A stretch of DNA of 64,000 nucleotides. It comes from a virus. This document shows, piece by piece, positions 60,492 through 64,000 of the stretch. The position numbers and the translations under genes are program-made. The stretch spans positions 30,414 through 94,413 of the IMG/VR virus record IMGVR_UViG_3300037264_000690; one strand, given 5' to 3'. The notes below the pieces were generated by a model. It worked only from the letters and a program-made list of their open reading frames with translations, was not told the DNA's origin and made no database searches. Each line of letters begins with the position of its first letter. The first letter of the stretch is position 1.

Positions 60492-60497
60492 TATAAT
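60489..60497 (+). promoter_or_regulatory. extended -10 promoter
   Basis: TG-A-TATAAT overlapping the J-like gene stop, 30 bases before the ATG at 60527. No clear -35. It would start the accessory unit. Confidence 0.5.
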
Positions 60498-60526
60498 TAG
60501 TCGTCGCCTCACCAAGGGAGCTTACC

Positions 60527-61354
60527 ATGAAGAATTGGCCACGAGGGGCAGTGCTGACTGCTGGTGTTGTGCTGCTGCTAGTAGCTGGAGCTGGTACCTG
60601 CACGAAGTATATCGGCCAAAACTGGTTTCCACCAACTCCGCCTGAGCCAAGGCCGAGCCCTAATCCGCGACCCGAGCCCTCAGACATATGGAAGTCGCTT
60701 GACTCTCCATCGTCTAACGTGCTCCAGGGTGTGCTGGTGTTGCCACCACCCATGGAGGTCAGTTCGAGCCGTCGCTTTGTGCCCATCGTGGCCAAGTGTG
60801 ACAATGAGGTCAAATGGCTGGTGAGTAGTCAGGCATCGCATCAAGTCGATGTACTGGAGAGTCGGGAGACCAACTCCATCATGGTCTTCCCGAAGCCCAA
60901 CCTCGACGACATGATCGTGGTGCTGGCCTACACCTCTAAGGAAGGCAAGCCGACCAACGCGGTCATCACCTTCATTGCTGTGAAGACTGACCGGCCGCCG
61001 CCTGGACCGACGCCACCCTCGCCAGACCCGCCAGTACCGGGTGCTATCACCAAGCTGCACGTCACCTTCCTATTGGACTACACCAAGCAGACTCGTGCGA
61101 TCTCTGACATCGTCAATAGCAAGGAATTACGACAGTGGCTGAAGGAGCGAGGACATGAGACGCACGAGCTGAGCGTTCGTGATAACCTCAAAGCCCTTGG
61201 CTTAGATGAACACGTCAAAGGCAAGACACCGCCGCTCTTGATCTTGCAGACGGCTGGTGAGTCGAACGTGCCGGAGGGCCAGGTGCTTTTCGTCGGCAAT
61301 CTGGCTTCAGTGCAGACGGTAAAAGATAGCGTCACCAAGATCACCGGCAAGTAA
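60527..61354 (+). CDS. anchored protein with Pro-rich linkers
   Basis: 275 residues. Residues 9-25 are a hydrophobic signal anchor (possible lipoprotein-like GAGTC site). Pro-rich linkers (about 37-52 and 165-183) flank a small beta domain. The C-terminal domain (about 186-275: LHVTFLLDYTKQTRAI...LRQWLKERGHETHEL...PPLLILQTAGE) looks thioredoxin-like in fold but lacks a CXXC. It should sit in the envelope. Role unknown. Confidence 0.65.
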   Translation: MKNWPRGAVLTAGVVLLLVAGAGTCTKYIGQNWFPPTPPEPRPSPNPRPEPSDIWKSLDSPSSNVLQGVLVLPPPMEVSSSRRFVPIVAKCDNEVKWLVSSQASHQVDVLESRETNSIMVFPKPNLDDMIVVLAYTSKEGKPTNAVITFIAVKTDRPPPGPTPPSPDPPVPGAITKLHVTFLLDYTKQTRAISDIVNSKELRQWLKERGHETHELSVRDNLKALGLDEHVKGKTPPLLILQTAGESNVPEGQVLFVGNLASVQTVKDSVTKITGK

Positions 61355-61364
61355 GGAGCTGGCG

Positions 61365-62372
61365 ATGGCTGTTCGATACATTGACGGCGTTCCGTGCATT
61401 GACGGCGGCGGTGAAATCCGCAAGCTCGCTGCTATGCCGCCACCGCCGCAAATGCTGGCCACGGCGAAGCAGTATACAGCCGACTACATGGCACCCGACC
61501 CGTCGACCTGGGCGGACTTCGACTTCGCTGACATTCTGACACTCATCATTCGCAACCAGAGCCAGTACGGCTCTTGTACAGGACACGCTGGTGTTACCGC
61601 TACGGACATCATCCTGCGGAAGATCGGCAGCGACGTACCGTTGTTGTCCTGCACCTTCCCATATGCGCAGGTGAATGGTGGTCGTGATAACGGTGCCAGC
61701 GTCAGCTCGATCCTCAAGGTGCTGACGCAGTTGGGCACCTGCACGCACGCTGAATGTGGCACGGATCAGATCTACAAGCAGCAGATCCCGCAGAGTGCCT
61801 ACGCGACCGCCAAGAAGTATCAGGTCACCGAAGCTTTCCTATGTCGGACTTACAATGAGATCGTCGATGCCATCAACCGTGGCTTCCCGGTCCCGCTAGG
61901 CATTCAGGTTGGTAACAACTTCAGTCGACTTGATAATAACGGTATTGCACCGCTGCCAGACATGGCGATCGGTGGCCATGCTTTGTGCGGCATTGGCATC
62001 AAGCAGTATCGAGGCGAATGGCTCGTTAAGGTGCAGAACAGCTGGGATACGCGCTGGGGCATGAAGGGCTGCTGCTATCTGACTCGCAGCCACTTCATCC
62101 ACATGATTGATGCCTACGCCATCATGTATGGCGACAACCTTAACCCACCACCAATTGCAAAAGCAGAAGAGAAGGTAACGCTACCAGAACTCGTATTACA
62201 GGAGGTAGTACCGCAAGCTCCTGAATCACAAGAAGTCACAGAGGAGAACTCACTCCTGGCTCAGTTCCAGGAATCTGAACAAGAGTTGGATGCAGGTACT
62301 CCTGGCTTAACTCACACAGACCCCGATGGTCTCATGGAGACCACTGGTAAGAAGAAACGTCACAAGCATTGA
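61365..62372 (+). CDS. papain-like cysteine protease
   Basis: 335 residues, AAGGAG SD. Papain-family residues: Gln65 and Cys71 in NQSQYGSC, His205 in AIGGHALC and Asn225 in KVQNSWDTRWG. No N-terminal signal or prodomain is evident. The C-terminal 70 residues are acidic, Gln/Glu-rich and probably disordered, ending in a basic KKKRHKH tail. Papain-like enzymes in phages are rare; it could cleave a virion, envelope or host protein. Confidence 0.85.
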   Translation: MAVRYIDGVPCIDGGGEIRKLAAMPPPPQMLATAKQYTADYMAPDPSTWADFDFADILTLIIRNQSQYGSCTGHAGVTATDIILRKIGSDVPLLSCTFPYAQVNGGRDNGASVSSILKVLTQLGTCTHAECGTDQIYKQQIPQSAYATAKKYQVTEAFLCRTYNEIVDAINRGFPVPLGIQVGNNFSRLDNNGIAPLPDMAIGGHALCGIGIKQYRGEWLVKVQNSWDTRWGMKGCCYLTRSHFIHMIDAYAIMYGDNLNPPPIAKAEEKVTLPELVLQEVVPQAPESQEVTEENSLLAQFQESEQELDAGTPGLTHTDPDGLMETTGKKKRHKH

Positions 62373-62379
62373 GGTGAAC

Positions 62380-62802
62380 ATGGCACGACCAAAGAAGCTC
62401 GTTCTCAAGGTTCCCAGCAAGGCAGCCCTTGTAAAGCAGGGTGCCACGCTTGGGCTCGATAACGCTCTGATCACCAAGCTGATCGGGCTGTTCGGACCAA
62501 AACTATTGGCACTGATCTTGAAGTGGCTAGCCGACAAACAGAAGCTTGGCGGTCTTTTCGACGGCGACTTGCTGCGTAAGATCGTCATTGACTTCATCGT
62601 CAATAGCCGCGACGAGGTGCTGGAGTGGGTTGAGACAGGCGAAGATGCCCTCTATGACGCCCTCACAGCACTGGTGGCCTCACGTGGCGCTGGACTGGCA
62701 CTGCTGCTCGCGCAGTACAAGGACAAGATCACCAGCCTCGACGACAGCATCACAGCGGAAGTCCTCGATCGTGTCATCGAGACACTGAAGAACGTCGACT
62801 GA
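62380..62802 (+). CDS. small helical protein
   Basis: 140 residues, GAGGTG SD. Basic N-terminus, a hydrophobic helix LITKLIGLFGPKLLALILKWL (about 30-50), then acidic amphipathic helices. It might associate with membrane (holin-like) but topology is ambiguous. Not recognised. Confidence 0.6.
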   Translation: MARPKKLVLKVPSKAALVKQGATLGLDNALITKLIGLFGPKLLALILKWLADKQKLGGLFDGDLLRKIVIDFIVNSRDEVLEWVETGEDALYDALTALVASRGAGLALLLAQYKDKITSLDDSITAEVLDRVIETLKNVD

Positions 62803-62826
62803 TCGCCTGTGATTGTGGAGCAAGTT

Positions 62827-64000
62827 ATGCGCATGATGCGCGCCATACTGTGTGTCGCAACTGCCGTCAGTTTGTATCTCACACTGGCGGCAGTTGCTGC
62901 GCCTCCAGCCACACCTGCAGCTCGCGCACGCGGTAGATTTCCAGTAAGCAAGATCGAAGGTGTCTTGCAGACTCACAGTGAGGCAGTGGAGGTTGCTGAT
63001 GTTGACTCAGCTATATTAGCCAAGACCGTAAGTCCGGAAGAGCTGTACTACATCCGCTACCTCGACATGCACAACATTCCTGTCTCACAGCGTGGGGTCT
63101 ATTGGGGTGTCACCTCTGTGATCCTGAATGGCTTCGCCAAGAGCCGTACAACCATAATCCGTCCAGCCTATGGTGGCCCAGAGAACATACTAATACGCAT
63201 TAACCTGTTTGACTACGGCATCGACCCCGCTGCTTGGGACCGACTTGCCGTCAAGGACCCCTACTTCCATCAGATCATTCTTCAGACTGATGTCATCACT
63301 AAGCAAGTGCAGACGAACGAGCTAGAGTGGTATCAGACCGGTCTGTACTATGGTGGTGATATCAACAAGCCGGAATGGAAGCAGCGCTATAAGGTTATTG
63401 CAGTGGTTGAAACCACCAGGCCAATCAAGAAGCAGGTTCAGGCTGCCTGGCTCAACAAAGATGCCGCAGGCAGGTTGGGTGTTCGACTCAAGACTAACTT
63501 TCCAATCCTGCGAGCAGATTGGTTTATTACCAACGTCACTCTAGAACCACACTACTCGGATTTTCTCGGCATCAAGACGCTCGATCAGCTCAAGGAACAC
63601 GGAGCATTTGATAAGCGAGCTGATGTCACCGAGGTCAAGGCCACCATCGTGACTTCTGGTTCTGATGGACTGTGTGCTCGTGTAGCTCGCCACAACCGTG
63701 TGCTGGCACGACGACAAACCATCTATGGTGATTGGTGGGAGACGTTCGACTTCAAGACTTCGATTGGTGATCAGAACGTCATCTTGAACTTCATTGCTGC
63801 GATCAAGGAAGCTGGTAGCAGGAAGCTCAAGCGTGATGCTGGCGAGTACATTGTGCGAGCACCTAATGGCTTGCAGTGGTATTTACTGGTCGACGGCGAA
63901 GACAAGACGGTTCCTGAAGGTGACATCAAGATCGTTACTGACACCATGGCACAGGACGCCATTGTGAGAAATGGCCGTAGCTGTATGTGGTGCCACACAG
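62827..64000 (+). CDS. secreted protein with CXXCH haem motif, cut by window end
   Basis: At least 391 residues, open to the window edge, ATG with GGAG SD. A signal peptide is seen (residues about 1-24, cleavage after Ala-rich stretch near VAAPPA). The last residues visible are RNGRSCMWCHT: a CXXCH haem-c attachment motif (about 386-390). Upstream there is a mixed alpha/beta region without recognisable domains (YYIRYLDMHNIP...). CXXCH with a signal peptide is how periplasmic c-type cytochromes are made. The remainder of the gene lies outside the window, so an accidental motif cannot be excluded. Confidence 0.75.
   Translation, partial: MRMMRAILCVATAVSLYLTLAAVAAPPATPAARARGRFPVSKIEGVLQTHSEAVEVADVDSAILAKTVSPEELYYIRYLDMHNIPVSQRGVYWGVTSVILNGFAKSRTTIIRPAYGGPENILIRINLFDYGIDPAAWDRLAVKDPYFHQIILQTDVITKQVQTNELEWYQTGLYYGGDINKPEWKQRYKVIAVVETTRPIKKQVQAAWLNKDAAGRLGVRLKTNFPILRADWFITNVTLEPHYSDFLGIKTLDQLKEHGAFDKRADVTEVKATIVTSGSDGLCARVARHNRVLARRQTIYGDWWETFDFKTSIGDQNVILNFIAAIKEAGSRKLKRDAGEYIVRAPNGLQWYLLVDGEDKTVPEGDIKIVTDTMAQDAIVRNGRSCMWCHT

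Noticed and set aside
1-64000. CRISPR array, insertion sequence, transposase or rRNA
   Set aside because: None seen: no repeat-spacer pattern, no transposase motif or terminal inverted repeats, no rRNA-like sequence.

Overview
The window looks like about a quarter or less of a large tailed-phage genome. The phage would be a myovirus with a contractile tail. Every convincing gene is on the + strand. Genes are packed with many ATGA overlaps and strong Shine-Dalgarno (SD) sites. The host cannot be fixed from the sequence. Several promoters look like bacterial sigma70 promoters with extended -10 boxes. A few accessory proteins (secreted trypsin-like and papain-like proteases, a secreted protein ending in a CXXCH haem motif) hint at a bacterium rich in such domains, but this is only a guess.

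Region 1 (1-13.6 kb) is DNA and protein remodelling. It holds two small Ig-like proteins, a SNF2-type helicase, a LigD-like phosphoesterase-ligase fusion, a MoxR-type AAA ATPase operon ending in a metallopeptidase-vWA (DUF2201-like) protein, a secreted serine protease, an endonuclease VII-type HNH gene and small membrane or unknown proteins.

Region 2 (13.6-24.5 kb) is transcription. A multisubunit-type RNA polymerase is encoded as a beta + beta'N fusion, interrupted by a LAGLIDADG intein, plus a separate beta'C gene. They are separated by an HNH gene and four small genes. A sigma70-type promoter at the end of beta'C leads into a structured non-coding locus with a tRNA-like element, a normal tRNA-Asn and an intrinsic terminator.

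Region 3 (24.4-44.5 kb) is the head. It has small regulatory-looking zinc proteins, large unknown virion proteins, the prohead protease, a scaffold-like protein, a decoration protein, the major capsid protein, head-fibre and lectin-like proteins and neck proteins. It is interspersed with HNH/zinc-module genes.

Region 4 (44.5-60.5 kb) is the tail: sheath, tube, spike, a tail-assembly chaperone pair with a possible -1 frameshift, a tape-measure candidate, hub, gp25-like and J-like baseplate proteins. A phage sigma factor sits in the middle. Region 5 (60.5-64 kb) carries exported or accessory proteins: a Pro-rich anchored protein, a papain-like protease and a secreted CXXCH protein cut by the window edge.

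The polymerase subunits and sigma factor suggest a phage-directed late transcription system. A 14-bp dyad (AGTA-N6-TACT), seen six times just upstream of start codons and in both orientations, is a candidate recognition or operator site for it. Terminase large subunit, portal, DNA polymerase and RNAP alpha were not recognised here.
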